Positions 1-11,656 of a stretch of DNA of 64,000 nt are shown in pieces. The stretch is from contig CAWFWE010000004.1 of the NCBI GenBank assembly GCA_963819475.1, forward strand, positions 186,001-250,000, read 5' to 3'. The notes beneath the pieces are model-generated. The model was not told the origin of the DNA. It searched no databases and saw only the letters and a program-made list of their open reading frames with translations. The translations under genes were made by a program, and so were the position numbers. How positions within the stretch are numbered: the stretch's first letter is position 1; every line of letters starts with the position of its first letter. Source of the stretch: DASUAS01 sp963819475. Its GTDB lineage: Bacteria; Actinomycetota; Acidimicrobiia; IMCC26256; DASPTH01.

Positions 1-3238
<3,238 letters not shown>

Positions 3239-3314
3239 TGCAGCGCCCCCGAAGATTCGGTGCCCTGAACGCCCTGGCACCCGCGGACCTGCCTCGCAGA
3301 GGCGGCCGCTCAGA

Positions 3315-4515
3315 TCATTGTACTCCGCGGGAAGCCTCGACAAACCCAGTCGGTGGCAACGGGTGGCGGAACAGCCGGGCGGCGTTCTCGTGGGTGAGCC
3401 CGGCGACGTCGGCCTCGGGCAGGCCGGCGAACCGGTCGGCCAGCAGCGCCTGCGTGTCGGGCCACGAGGAATCGGCGTGGGGGTAGTCGCTCTCCACCAT
3501 GATGTGGTCGACGCCGATCCGGTCCCGGACCCGCAGGGTGGTGGGGTCGTCGATGGTGCAGAACCAGAAGTTGCGCTGCACCGCCTCCGACGGCGTGACG
3601 TCGCCGTCCCACAGGCCGGCGCCGCCGATGCCCGAGTGCGCCATCACGTAATCCAGCCGGTCGAGGAGCATCGGCACCCAGCCGATCCCACCCTCCGAGA
3701 GCGCCACGTCCAGCCGCGGGAACCGCAGAGGGATCCTTGCCCACAACCAGTCGGCGGCCGCCAACATTCCGTGCACCGGGAACAGGGTGGTGCTCTGCTC
3801 GAGTGGCGACTCCGGTGAGCGCGGCGGCGAAATAGAGCCCGACCCCGTGTGGAGGCACACGACCGTCTCCGTCTCCTCGCACGCGCGCAGGAAGGGGTCC
3901 CAGTGCTCGGTGTGCACCGACGGGAGGTCGAGGTTGTTCATGCTCTCCGGGAACGTGACCGCCTTGAACCCGCGCTCGGCGTTGCGGCGCACGTCGGCGG
4001 CGGCGACCTCGGGGTCGCGCAACCAGGCCAGCTGCAACGGGATGATGCGTTCGGGGTACGAGCCCGCCCAGACCTCGTGGTGCCAGTCGTTCCACGCCCG
4101 CACGCACGCGAGCCCGAGCGCGGGGTCGTGGCTGCGCGGCGAACGCGGCGCCCGCGAACCCGGCGATGAGCGACGGGAAGCACAGCGACGCCCAGATGCC
4201 GGCGAGGTCCATGTCGGCGATGCGAGCGTGGATGTCCCAGCACCCCTTCCGCATCTCGTCGAAGCGGGCGGGCTCCATCGTCCACTCGTCCTTCGGCCGG
4301 CCGACCACTGCGTTCAACCCGATGTTCGGGAACAGGTTGTCCTCGTAGGCCCACGCCTGCCGGCCGTCGTCGAACTCCACCAGGCGCGGCGCGCGGTCGG
4401 CGAGCGACGCAGGCAAGCGGCCGTCGAACAGGTCGGGTGGCTCGATGAGGTGGTCGTCGACCGAGATGATCGGGAACCGGCGCGGGCGGGGCTCGGGATC
4501 GGGCAGCAGCGGCAT
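3315..4515 (-). pseudogene. Amidohydrolase (amidohydrolase_2 / ACMSD-like), frameshifted near codon 127
   Basis: TIM-barrel metal-dependent hydrolase of the amidohydrolase-2 (COG2159) type. The N-terminal part shows the SVDDHLIEPPDLF metal-binding start, and the C-terminal part shows ALSEGGIGWVP and MVESDYPHADSSWP, which are family hallmarks. The frame breaks at about 4132-4140: the upstream frame reads AAFAAQP, and the downstream frame resumes with SHDPALGLACVRAWNDW, so one base is missing or added. ATG 4515 starts the gene, 4 bp after the stop of the upstream D-aminoacylase-like gene, which implies one operon. Either a sequencing indel or a recent mutation; both halves are otherwise well preserved. 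Paralogous to the intact gene at 61137-62321. Confidence 0.8.
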
Positions 4516-4519
4516 GGCG

Positions 4520-6238
4520 TCAGTTGTGCCGGGCGCCGCGGACGACCCGGCCGGGCCGGGCGCCGGTGTCGACGCCGTCACGCTGGACGACCTCGCCGTC
4601 GACGATGGTGGCCACGAACCCATGCGTGCGTTGGAGCACGCGCTTGGCGCCCGCGGGCAGGTCGTGCACCACCGCGATGGCTTGCGGCGCCACGGCGGCG
4701 ACGTCGAGCACGTTGAGGTCGGCCTTGAGCCCGGGCTCGACCGCACCCCGGTCGCGCAGGCCGTACATCGCCGCCGGTTCGCTGGTCAGGATCTTGACCG
4801 CGGTCTCGAGCGGCAGGGTGCCGCGGGCCCGGTCGCGCGCCCAGTAGGAGAGCAGGAACGACGGGTAGCCGGCGTCGCAGATGAGGTCGACGTGGGCACC
4901 GCCGTCACCGAGGCCGAGCACGCTCTGGGGATGCACGAGCAGCTCGGCGCTCACGTCGAGGTTGCCCGGATAGCCGCCGAGGAAGAAGTGGACGAGGGCG
5001 TCGCCGTCGTCGGCGATGGTCCAGTCGTAGAGCAGCTCCTCGGGGTCGCGCCCGAGCGCCTCGGACTGCGCGGCGAGGCTGCTCGCGGGATCCGGCTCGT
5101 AGTCGGGCACGGGGTGCCACGGGAAGACCGCGGTCGCGGTGGCGAGCATGAGGTCACGGAGGCGCGGCACACCCGGCGGCGGACGCTCGGCGACGATGGC
5201 CGCGCGCACGTCGGGCTCGGCCATGCGCGCGGCGCGCTCGGCCACCGGCAGGTGCGCGAGCGCCTCGTACGTCGGGCGGCCGCGGAACGCGTGCGACGTG
5301 CGCAGCCCGCAGAACAGGCCCTGCCCGTGCGAGCTGACCTGCGGCACGATGCGCGCGCCATCGGCGTTCTCGCGCTCGATGCGGGCGAGCTTCTGGCGCC
5401 ACGGGCCACCGCGCGAACCACCGAACGGGAACGTGACCGCGAGGCCGGTCTCGCGCGACACCGCGCTCAGCCAGTCGACCTCCTCGTCCCACCGCTCGTG
5501 CGACTCACCGGCCGCGCCCGGCAGGATGGTGGTGAACACCGCGTCGCCCGACGACATGCGCACCGCCCGCACGAGGGCACAGATCTCCTTGTGGGCGGCG
5601 AACGTGCCGGGTACCTCGCGGCCGTCGACCGCCTTGTGCAGCTCGAGCCGGTTCACCGAGAGGCCCACCGCGCCCGCGCAGACGCCTTCGGCGACGAGCT
5701 CGGCCATGCGGATGATGTCGTCGTCGGTGGCGGGCTCGTTGGCCGCGCCCCGCTCGCCCATCACGAAGGCGCGCACCGCGCCGTGCGGCACCTGGGCGGC
5801 GACGTCGAGCGCGCGCGGGATCCGGTCGAGCGCGTCGAGGTACTCGCCGACGGTCTGCCAGTCCCACCGGATCGCCTCGCGGAGCGACGCGCCGGGGATG
5901 CCCTCGACGCCCTCCATCAGGCCGATGAGCCAGTCGTGGCGGTCGGGCGCGGCGGGCGCGAAGCCGACGCCGCAGTTGCCCATGACCACGGTGGTGACGC
6001 CGTGCCAGATCGACGGGGTGAGCAGCGGGTCCCAGGTGACCTGCCCGTCGTAGTGGGTGTGGACGTCGACGAAGCCGGGCGTCACGGCGAGGCCGGTGGC
6101 GTCGAGCTCCTCGCGACCAGGCTCGTCGACGGTGCCCACCGCGGTGATGCGCCCGTCGTCGACGGCGACGTCGCCGAGCGCCGGAGGACCGCCGCGGCCG
6201 TCGATCACGGTTCCGTTCCGGATCACCAGATCGTGCAC
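4520..6238 (-). CDS. N-acyl-D-amino-acid deacylase family amidohydrolase
   Basis: 572 residues. Urease-superfamily amidohydrolase of the D-aminoacylase group, which cleaves N-acyl or related amide bonds; the substrate is not predictable. Seen: an N-terminal beta-sandwich strand (VIRNGTVIDGRG), the HxH metal motif at residues 60-62 (DVHTHYDGQ), GVTTVVMGNCGVGFAP, and a C-terminal GLGDGGAHVDLICDAG with the metal-binding Asp region. The GTG start at 6238 is preceded by AGGGGGG six bases upstream, a strong ribosome binding site. Its stop is 4 bp from the next amidohydrolase, so both are probably co-transcribed. Divergent from apt across a ~100-bp promoter region. Confidence 0.9.
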   Translation of the reverse strand: MHDLVIRNGTVIDGRGGPPALGDVAVDDGRITAVGTVDEPGREELDATGLAVTPGFVDVHTHYDGQVTWDPLLTPSIWHGVTTVVMGNCGVGFAPAAPDRHDWLIGLMEGVEGIPGASLREAIRWDWQTVGEYLDALDRIPRALDVAAQVPHGAVRAFVMGERGAANEPATDDDIIRMAELVAEGVCAGAVGLSVNRLELHKAVDGREVPGTFAAHKEICALVRAVRMSSGDAVFTTILPGAAGESHERWDEEVDWLSAVSRETGLAVTFPFGGSRGGPWRQKLARIERENADGARIVPQVSSHGQGLFCGLRTSHAFRGRPTYEALAHLPVAERAARMAEPDVRAAIVAERPPPGVPRLRDLMLATATAVFPWHPVPDYEPDPASSLAAQSEALGRDPEELLYDWTIADDGDALVHFFLGGYPGNLDVSAELLVHPQSVLGLGDGGAHVDLICDAGYPSFLLSYWARDRARGTLPLETAVKILTSEPAAMYGLRDRGAVEPGLKADLNVLDVAAVAPQAIAVVHDLPAGAKRVLQRTHGFVATIVDGEVVQRDGVDTGARPGRVVRGARHN

Positions 6239-6344
6239 GGCCGACCCCCCTGATGTCCTTCCGACCCTACTCCCGGCCCTGTCGGCACCGCCGCCGACGG
6301 ACCGAGGAGGGGTGGGTGGCCGGGATCGACTGAGATGTGGGGCC

Positions 6345-6875
6345 GTGGCCTCCGCCGACGACCTCCGGTCCTTCATCCGCGACATCCCCGACTTCCCCCG
6401 GCCGGGCGTGACCTTCCGCGACATCACGCCGTTGCTCGGCGACGCGGGCGCGTTGCGCGCCGCGACCGAGCTCCTGGTGGCGCCGTTCGACGCGGACATC
6501 ACCAAGGTCGTCGGGATCGAGGCGCGCGGGTTCATCCTGGCGGCTCCGATCGCGCTCGCGCTCGGTGCCGGCTTCGTCCCCGTGCGCAAGCCGGGCAAGC
6601 TGCCCTGGGACACGCACGCGCACAGCTACGAGCTCGAGTACGGGCGCGACACGCTCGAGGTGCACCGCGACGCGCTGGAACCCGACGACCGCGTGCTCAT
6701 CGTCGACGACGTCCTCGCCACCGGTGGCACCGCCACCGCCACGTCGATCCTGGTGTCGGAGTTCTTCACCGCGACCGTCGTCGGCCTGACGTTCCTGCTC
6801 GAGCTCCCCGCGCTCGGCGGCCGCGAGCGGCTCCGGCCGCTCGGGCACCGCGTCGAGTCGATCCTGAGCCTCTAG
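6345..6875 (+). CDS. apt: Adenine phosphoribosyltransferase
   Basis: 176 residues, the usual length. Converts adenine and PRPP to AMP in purine salvage in the cytoplasm. Seen: the Apt start region SFIRDIPDFPRPGVTFRDITPLL, GIEARGFILAAPIALALG, the flexible loop RKPGKLPW, and the PRPP-binding motif VLIVDDVLATGGTA. The GTG start at 6345 is chosen because the family motif begins about ten residues later. It stands alone, divergent from the D-aminoacylase-like gene. Its TAG stop shares the CTAG tetranucleotide with the stop of the convergent patatin gene. Confidence 0.95.
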   Translation: MASADDLRSFIRDIPDFPRPGVTFRDITPLLGDAGALRAATELLVAPFDADITKVVGIEARGFILAAPIALALGAGFVPVRKPGKLPWDTHAHSYELEYGRDTLEVHRDALEPDDRVLIVDDVLATGGTATATSILVSEFFTATVVGLTFLLELPALGGRERLRPLGHRVESILSL

Positions 6876-8461
6876 CCGGCCGCGCTGCCCTCGACCCAGG
6901 CCCGGACCTCGGCCCGCGTCGGGGGCTGGACGGTGCCGAGCCCGTGCACCACGTACCCGGAGACGGTGACCAGCGCGGCCGCGTGCACGATGAGGTCGAC
7001 GGTGGTCTCGACCGAGAGCGCACCCAGCGTCGTGGGGACGTTGCCGTTGCTGCTCGCCAGCGCGGCCCAGTGCTCGTGCATGTTGTTGAGCACGATGCGG
7101 GTCTCATCGGCCCGTGCCCCGCGGTCGGCCTTCCCGGTGAAGGCCGCGCACACGTCGAGCGGGGTGGTGGGCACGTGCGCGATCAGGCCCACGAGGCCGA
7201 CGCCCGCCTCCTCCGCTTCGCGGAACAGTCGCAGCAGGGTGCGCCGGCGTTGGCTGGTGCTCACGTCGAAGACGACGTCGACGTCGCGCTTCAGGCCGCG
7301 CAGCTCGCGCCACAGCAGCCCGGCGCGCCCGAGCGACTGCCACCCGATGTCCTTCCCCGCGCTCGCCACCACGAGGAAGTTGGCGGCACCCGACGGTGGG
7401 AGGATCGCGCTCTCCACCGCGCGCTCGGGATAGCCGTACTCCCACTCGTCGCCCATGTTGTCGTAGACCCCGCCGTCGGTGAGCACGAGCTTGGTGACCG
7501 GGACCTTGGGGTCGCCCTTCGGTCGCCACGGTCGCGCGAGGTGCACGCCGAGGCGCGTGAGGTCGAGCTCGACCGGCGGGAACCCGATCGGCAACGCGGC
7601 CGAGGCCCGCACCGCAGCCGAGAGTCGCAGGTCGCCGGGCGCGCCCTCCCCCGCGTTCCATTCGGTGACGAGCTCGGGGGCGAGGAAGCACTGGTGACCC
7701 GATTGCAGCTCGGTGGTGCAGATCACGTGGCGAGTGTCGGGCGCGTGGACCTCGCCCAGGCGCCGACCGCCGAAGAGCACCGCGTCGAGGGCCCGCTCGA
7801 ACACCGTCCCGCGCGCGGCGACGACGACGACGAGCACGAGGAGCAGCACCACCGTGCCGACCAACAACGCCAGCACCGCGATCCACGCCGCGTCGCCGTG
7901 GCTGTCACCCACGTACTCCCACGTGAGCGCGCCGGCCGCGGCGACGACGAGCACCGCCACGAACGCGCCGACGTGCCGCACCGCCACCGCCAGCCCGATC
8001 CCCACGAGGGCCCCGATCCCCAGCCAGAGCGGCAGCAGCCACGCGAACCCGGGCGTCCCGCGCGCCGCGGTGAACACCGCGACCACCGTGGCCACGGCCG
8101 CCGCCACGGTGAGTGTGAGGACGGCGAGCGCCCCGGTCAGGTACCGGCGGGTCGGGCCCTTGGCCGGGATCAGGCCCGTGCTGGCCACGGCGGCGAGCAA
8201 CGGGCCGGTGACCCGGCGGAAGTCGTCGAGCGAGACGTCGTCGAGATCGACGCCGAGGTCGGCGAGCCCGGTGGCGAGGACGCCGTTGGTCAGCGAGCCA
8301 CCCGACACCGACGCCACCGCGGTGAACTCGATCGGGACGCCGCCACCGTCCTTGCGCGCCTCCGCGTCGCGCATCGCGAGCAGGCCGTAGAGCGTTCCCA
8401 GCGCCCACGCCGCGGCGCGGTGACCGCCACCCGACAGCGCGACCGAGATGCGGCACGGCAT
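6872..8461 (-). CDS. Patatin-like phospholipase with an inserted multi-pass membrane module
   Basis: About 529 residues from ATG 8461; a TTG at 8500 in the same frame would add 13. Patatin-type lipid acyl hydrolase. The oxyanion loop SGGGHRAA lies near the N-terminus, the nucleophile elbow reads SVSGGS (Ser near residue 53) and the catalytic Asp is in TDGGVYDNMG near residue 329. Between them, roughly residues 105-205, lie four or five strongly hydrophobic segments (YLTGALAVLTLTVAAAVA, LPLWLGIGALVGIGLAVAV, AFVAVLVVAAAGAL, IAVLALLVGTVVLLLVLVVV), so the enzyme should be anchored in the cytoplasmic membrane. The 3' end overlaps apt by 4 bp, tail to tail. A neighbouring membrane fusion protein lies 56 bp upstream in the same direction. 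Confidence 0.85.
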   Translation of the reverse strand: MPCRISVALSGGGHRAAAWALGTLYGLLAMRDAEARKDGGGVPIEFTAVASVSGGSLTNGVLATGLADLGVDLDDVSLDDFRRVTGPLLAAVASTGLIPAKGPTRRYLTGALAVLTLTVAAAVATVVAVFTAARGTPGFAWLLPLWLGIGALVGIGLAVAVRHVGAFVAVLVVAAAGALTWEYVGDSHGDAAWIAVLALLVGTVVLLLVLVVVVAARGTVFERALDAVLFGGRRLGEVHAPDTRHVICTTELQSGHQCFLAPELVTEWNAGEGAPGDLRLSAAVRASAALPIGFPPVELDLTRLGVHLARPWRPKGDPKVPVTKLVLTDGGVYDNMGDEWEYGYPERAVESAILPPSGAANFLVVASAGKDIGWQSLGRAGLLWRELRGLKRDVDVVFDVSTSQRRRTLLRLFREAEEAGVGLVGLIAHVPTTPLDVCAAFTGKADRGARADETRIVLNNMHEHWAALASSNGNVPTTLGALSVETTVDLIVHAAALVTVSGYVVHGLGTVQPPTRAEVRAWVEGSAAG

Positions 8462-8516
8462 CGACGGTTGCCAGGTGTGGTGCGCGGGCGCGGTCGCCAA
8501 GGACCGAGACCCTACG

Positions 8517-10931
8517 TCAGAGGTAGTCCCGCCGCACGAGATCGCGCGTCGCGAACCATCCCGGGATCGCGGGCAGGTAGTAGAAGACGAGCTGGTTGGC
8601 GAGCACGGCCGCGACCGCGATCTCCTTCGGCACGCCGAACGAGACGAGCACCGCCGACAAGCCGACCGTGCCCACCGCGGTACCGCCTCCTGGGATGGGC
8701 ACGATCGACGCGATCGTCACCACGCCGACGTTGGCGGCGAGCAACGCCCAGAACGACACGTGGCCCCCGAACGCGATCAGGCACAGCTGCAGGCACCACG
8801 TCGACATGATGGTCGCCACGACGTTGCCCCCGACGAGCAGTACAAGGTGCCGCGGTGAGCGCAGCGCGTCGGCCATGGTCGCGGTGGCGCGCGAGAGCGG
8901 GGGCAGCACCCGCCGGCGCAGATCCGGCACCACCGCCACCAGGCCGCTCACCAGCACGAGCAGCACGGCGACGATCACGAGGAACATCAGGAGGCCGTTG
9001 GTCGGGATCAGCGACAGGTCGACGCGCGCGGGTTCGACGAGGAGCGCGACACCGAAGCAGCCGAGCGCGGCGACGAGCGCGCCGAAGCCGCTCAGCACGC
9101 CGCCCGCGGCCACGGCCGAGGGCAGGTCGACGCCGAGCTTCTGCAGGAACCGCACCTGCATGCCCTGGCCGCCGATGGCGGGCACCGCGAGGTTGGAGAA
9201 CGACATCCCGAGCTGCAGCTCGGTCGTCGGCACCATCGGCAGGCGGACCGTCACCGTCCCCTGCAACGCGATCGCGTACGCGATGTTGGCCGCGAACGAG
9301 ACCACGACGGCGAGCGCCAACCAGGTCCAATTCGCGTTGCGCAGGGTGTCGACGACGTCGGTCGGGTCGCCGACGTCGAGCAGCAACGCCCCCACCGCGA
9401 CCAGCGCGCCGATCGCCATCGCCGCGCCGGTGGCGGTGATGCGCCGCACCTGTACCAGCTCGGGCGGCTCGATGCCGATGGCGGACGCGGCGAGCGTGCG
9501 GAGGTGGTCGAGCCGGGCACCGAAGGTACGCCGGTGCTCGCCGGCGAGCTTGCGGGTCGACGACGAGAGCGCCGCCGGCTGCAGGAACGGCAGCGCCGGC
9601 ACCACCGCCCGCGGGCCCAGCACGGTCACCGCGGCCTGCACTGCGCGCTCGTCGCCGGCCAATGCCGCGGTCGACGCCAGCAGCTGGGCGACGTCGGCAC
9701 CCTGACGGCCCGCGTCGGCGGTCACCTCCGCTTCGTAGAACCCGACGATCCACGTCTGGCCGTCGCTCACCAGCACGTGGTCGGCGTCGAGGTCGCCGTG
9801 GGCGATGCGACAGCGCGCCAGGGCGGCGACGTCGCTCCAGAGGGTGGCGAGGAGGGCGTCGGTCACGTCGTCGGGATCGAGCTCGCCGAGTTCGGTCCCC
9901 GCGATCGGGCGCAACACGAGCAGCGCGGCACGCGGACCACCGCTACCGGCGACCACGACTGTGGGGACGTGGACACCGCCCTGCGCGGCGACCAGGAGCA
10001 GGTACGCCTCGTGCTCGACCTGTTGCACACGGGTGAGCGCGAACCGCGGTGCCGACCGCTTGTTCACGAGCGTGTACCAGATCTTCTGGAGCAGCTGCGC
10101 GTGGGCGTCGTCGCGTGCGACCATGTGGATGCGGAGGGGTCCGGTCTCGTCGTCGGCGAGCACCAGGGTCGACGCGCCCGTCTGCTCGGGCGCGAACCGC
10201 ACGTTGTCGGCGCGGATCCCGAGGCGGGCCAGCGCGTCGGTGATCTGGGGGATGGTCGGGCGCGTGCCGGGCGAGCCGAACAGCAGGTGCACGAAACACG
10301 CCACCGTCCAGCCGAGCACCACGCCCGCGAAGAGGTCGTTCGGGAACGCGGTGCCGAGGTAGAGCGCGGACGCGCCGAGCAGCGCGACGAGGGTCCACCC
10401 GAACGCGCGCGCGGGCCGGGTGACGTACGGCGACGAGGCGCCGATGATGGCCACGATGATGGCGATCCGCACCGACGGAAACGCCGACGGTGAGCTGCCG
10501 CCGAAGCCGGTGGCGATGCGCAGCGTGCGGCCGAAGCCCTCGTGGGCGACGACCAGCTCGCCGAGGGCGCGTGCCGTCCCCCACGCGAGGACACCCGCGA
10601 CCACCAGGTCGCGCGCCAGGCGCAGCCGGCCGGCGACCAGTGCCGCCACGACCACGAGGCCCAGCGCCCACAGCGCGCCCAGCCGGTACAGGGCGCGGAA
10701 CAGCGGTGCCAGCCCGTTCGGCAGCGTGTTGAAGAGGTCGAACACCGCGCGCTCGCTGCGGGTGACGTCGCCGTGGTGGAACGAGCTCACGACCAGGATC
10801 GCGATCCCGAGGAGCAACCCGAACCAATCACGGGTGCGCCGCCGCAACGCACCCTCCGCCGCGGGGCGGAACATGCGGACCCGCCACGAGCGCGCCGGCT
10901 GCACCTCGGCCGGCTCGCGCGTGGTCACCAC
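8517..10931 (-). CDS. Membrane fusion protein: PAP2-like + kinase-like + LPG-synthase-TM (UPF0104/flippase-like)
   Basis: 804 residues from GTG 10931. Residues ~1-220 are a membrane domain with PAP2 phosphatase layout. Its catalytic residues look lost: the PSGH position reads PSVR, and the SR-x5-H-x3-D motif reads SALYLGTAFPND, with Arg and His both replaced by Ala. Residues ~225-450 resemble an aminoglycoside-phosphotransferase or lipopolysaccharide-kinase fold, with a Brenner-like loop IAHGDLDADHVLV. Residues ~480-804 carry about eight hydrophobic helices with AIGGQGMQVRFLQKLG and PIPGGGTAVG, typical of the lysylphosphatidylglycerol-synthase TM (flippase-like) family. A role in envelope lipid transport is inference. 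It is divergent from the AhpD-like gene. Confidence 0.85.
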   Translation of the reverse strand: MVTTREPAEVQPARSWRVRMFRPAAEGALRRRTRDWFGLLLGIAILVVSSFHHGDVTRSERAVFDLFNTLPNGLAPLFRALYRLGALWALGLVVVAALVAGRLRLARDLVVAGVLAWGTARALGELVVAHEGFGRTLRIATGFGGSSPSAFPSVRIAIIVAIIGASSPYVTRPARAFGWTLVALLGASALYLGTAFPNDLFAGVVLGWTVACFVHLLFGSPGTRPTIPQITDALARLGIRADNVRFAPEQTGASTLVLADDETGPLRIHMVARDDAHAQLLQKIWYTLVNKRSAPRFALTRVQQVEHEAYLLLVAAQGGVHVPTVVVAGSGGPRAALLVLRPIAGTELGELDPDDVTDALLATLWSDVAALARCRIAHGDLDADHVLVSDGQTWIVGFYEAEVTADAGRQGADVAQLLASTAALAGDERAVQAAVTVLGPRAVVPALPFLQPAALSSSTRKLAGEHRRTFGARLDHLRTLAASAIGIEPPELVQVRRITATGAAMAIGALVAVGALLLDVGDPTDVVDTLRNANWTWLALAVVVSFAANIAYAIALQGTVTVRLPMVPTTELQLGMSFSNLAVPAIGGQGMQVRFLQKLGVDLPSAVAAGGVLSGFGALVAALGCFGVALLVEPARVDLSLIPTNGLLMFLVIVAVLLVLVSGLVAVVPDLRRRVLPPLSRATATMADALRSPRHLVLLVGGNVVATIMSTWCLQLCLIAFGGHVSFWALLAANVGVVTIASIVPIPGGGTAVGTVGLSAVLVSFGVPKEIAVAAVLANQLVFYYLPAIPGWFATRDLVRRDYL

Positions 10932-11002
10932 GCGTCCATGGTGCCCAAACCCGGCCTGGGCCTAGCGTGAGTGCGTCGAACGCCGTATCCAGGGGGTCAG
11001 CC

Positions 11003-11584
11003 GTGCCGCGAGTCGAGCCCGTCCCGTACGAGGACCTGAGTGAGCAGTACCGGTCGATGATCGAGGCCGGGGCCGAGTCCGGCGCGTACACGACCCCGGT
11101 CCCGTTGCAGATCCTCGCCTACGCCGATCACCCGCCGCGGCCCGACGACGCCGAGCGGCATCCCAACTTCCCGAACAGCCTGCTCGAGCCGCGCCTGCTC
11201 GAGCTGTTGCGCATCCGCAGCGGTCAGCTCGGCGGGTGCGAGCCGTGCATGGGCTCGCGCAAGGAGGGCACGATCACCGAGGACGACGTCGCCTGCCTCG
11301 CCAACCCCGCGCTGCGGCCCGACCTCACCGTGCGGGAGCGCCGCGCGCTGGCGTTCCTCGACCAGCTCTCGAACGACCACTGGGCGATCGGTGACGACAC
11401 CTTCCGCGACCTGCACGAGGTGTTCACCACCGCCGAGATCATGGACCTGGGGCAGACCGTCGGCGGGATGATCGGCCTCCACCGGTTCCTGCACACGCTC
11501 GACGCCTTCGGGGAGAACGACCCGGTCATCAAGTACGACCCCAACGAGGTGGGCACCACCTGGGGCCAGCTGCACGGCGGGTAG
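11003..11584 (+). CDS. Carboxymuconolactone decarboxylase/AhpD-like protein
   Basis: 193 residues. Member of the CMD/AhpD fold, helical proteins that act as decarboxylases or as CxxC peroxidase partners. The redox pair is Cys79/Cys82 in RSGQLGGCEPCMGSR, followed by a helical tail ending TWGQLHGG. The start at GTG 11003 is chosen over an in-frame GTG at 10967 because AGGGGG lies six bases before it. CMD-like genes are one of the three gene classes typically linked to ECF41 sigma factors, and an ECF41 gene lies two genes downstream. The family is clear; the substrate is unknown. Confidence 0.85.
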   Translation: MPRVEPVPYEDLSEQYRSMIEAGAESGAYTTPVPLQILAYADHPPRPDDAERHPNFPNSLLEPRLLELLRIRSGQLGGCEPCMGSRKEGTITEDDVACLANPALRPDLTVRERRALAFLDQLSNDHWAIGDDTFRDLHEVFTTAEIMDLGQTVGGMIGLHRFLHTLDAFGENDPVIKYDPNEVGTTWGQLHGG

Positions 11585-11599
11585 CCCGACGTTCTGGGT

Positions 11600-11626
11600 T
11601 GTCACACTCCGCGCCGCTGTCTCGTC
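11600..11626 (+). promoter_or_regulatory. Candidate ECF41 target promoter
   Basis: TGTCACA at 11600-11606, a 16-base spacer, then CGTC at 11623-11626. This matches the published ECF41 consensus (TGTCACA in the -35 and CGTC in the -10). It lies 31 bases before the start codon of the FAD oxidoreductase that is co-transcribed with the ECF41 gene, so autoregulation is likely. Motif and spacing are seen; function is inferred. Confidence 0.75.
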
Positions 11627-11656
11627 TGGGTGCGGAACCGACGATCGGAGGACGCC

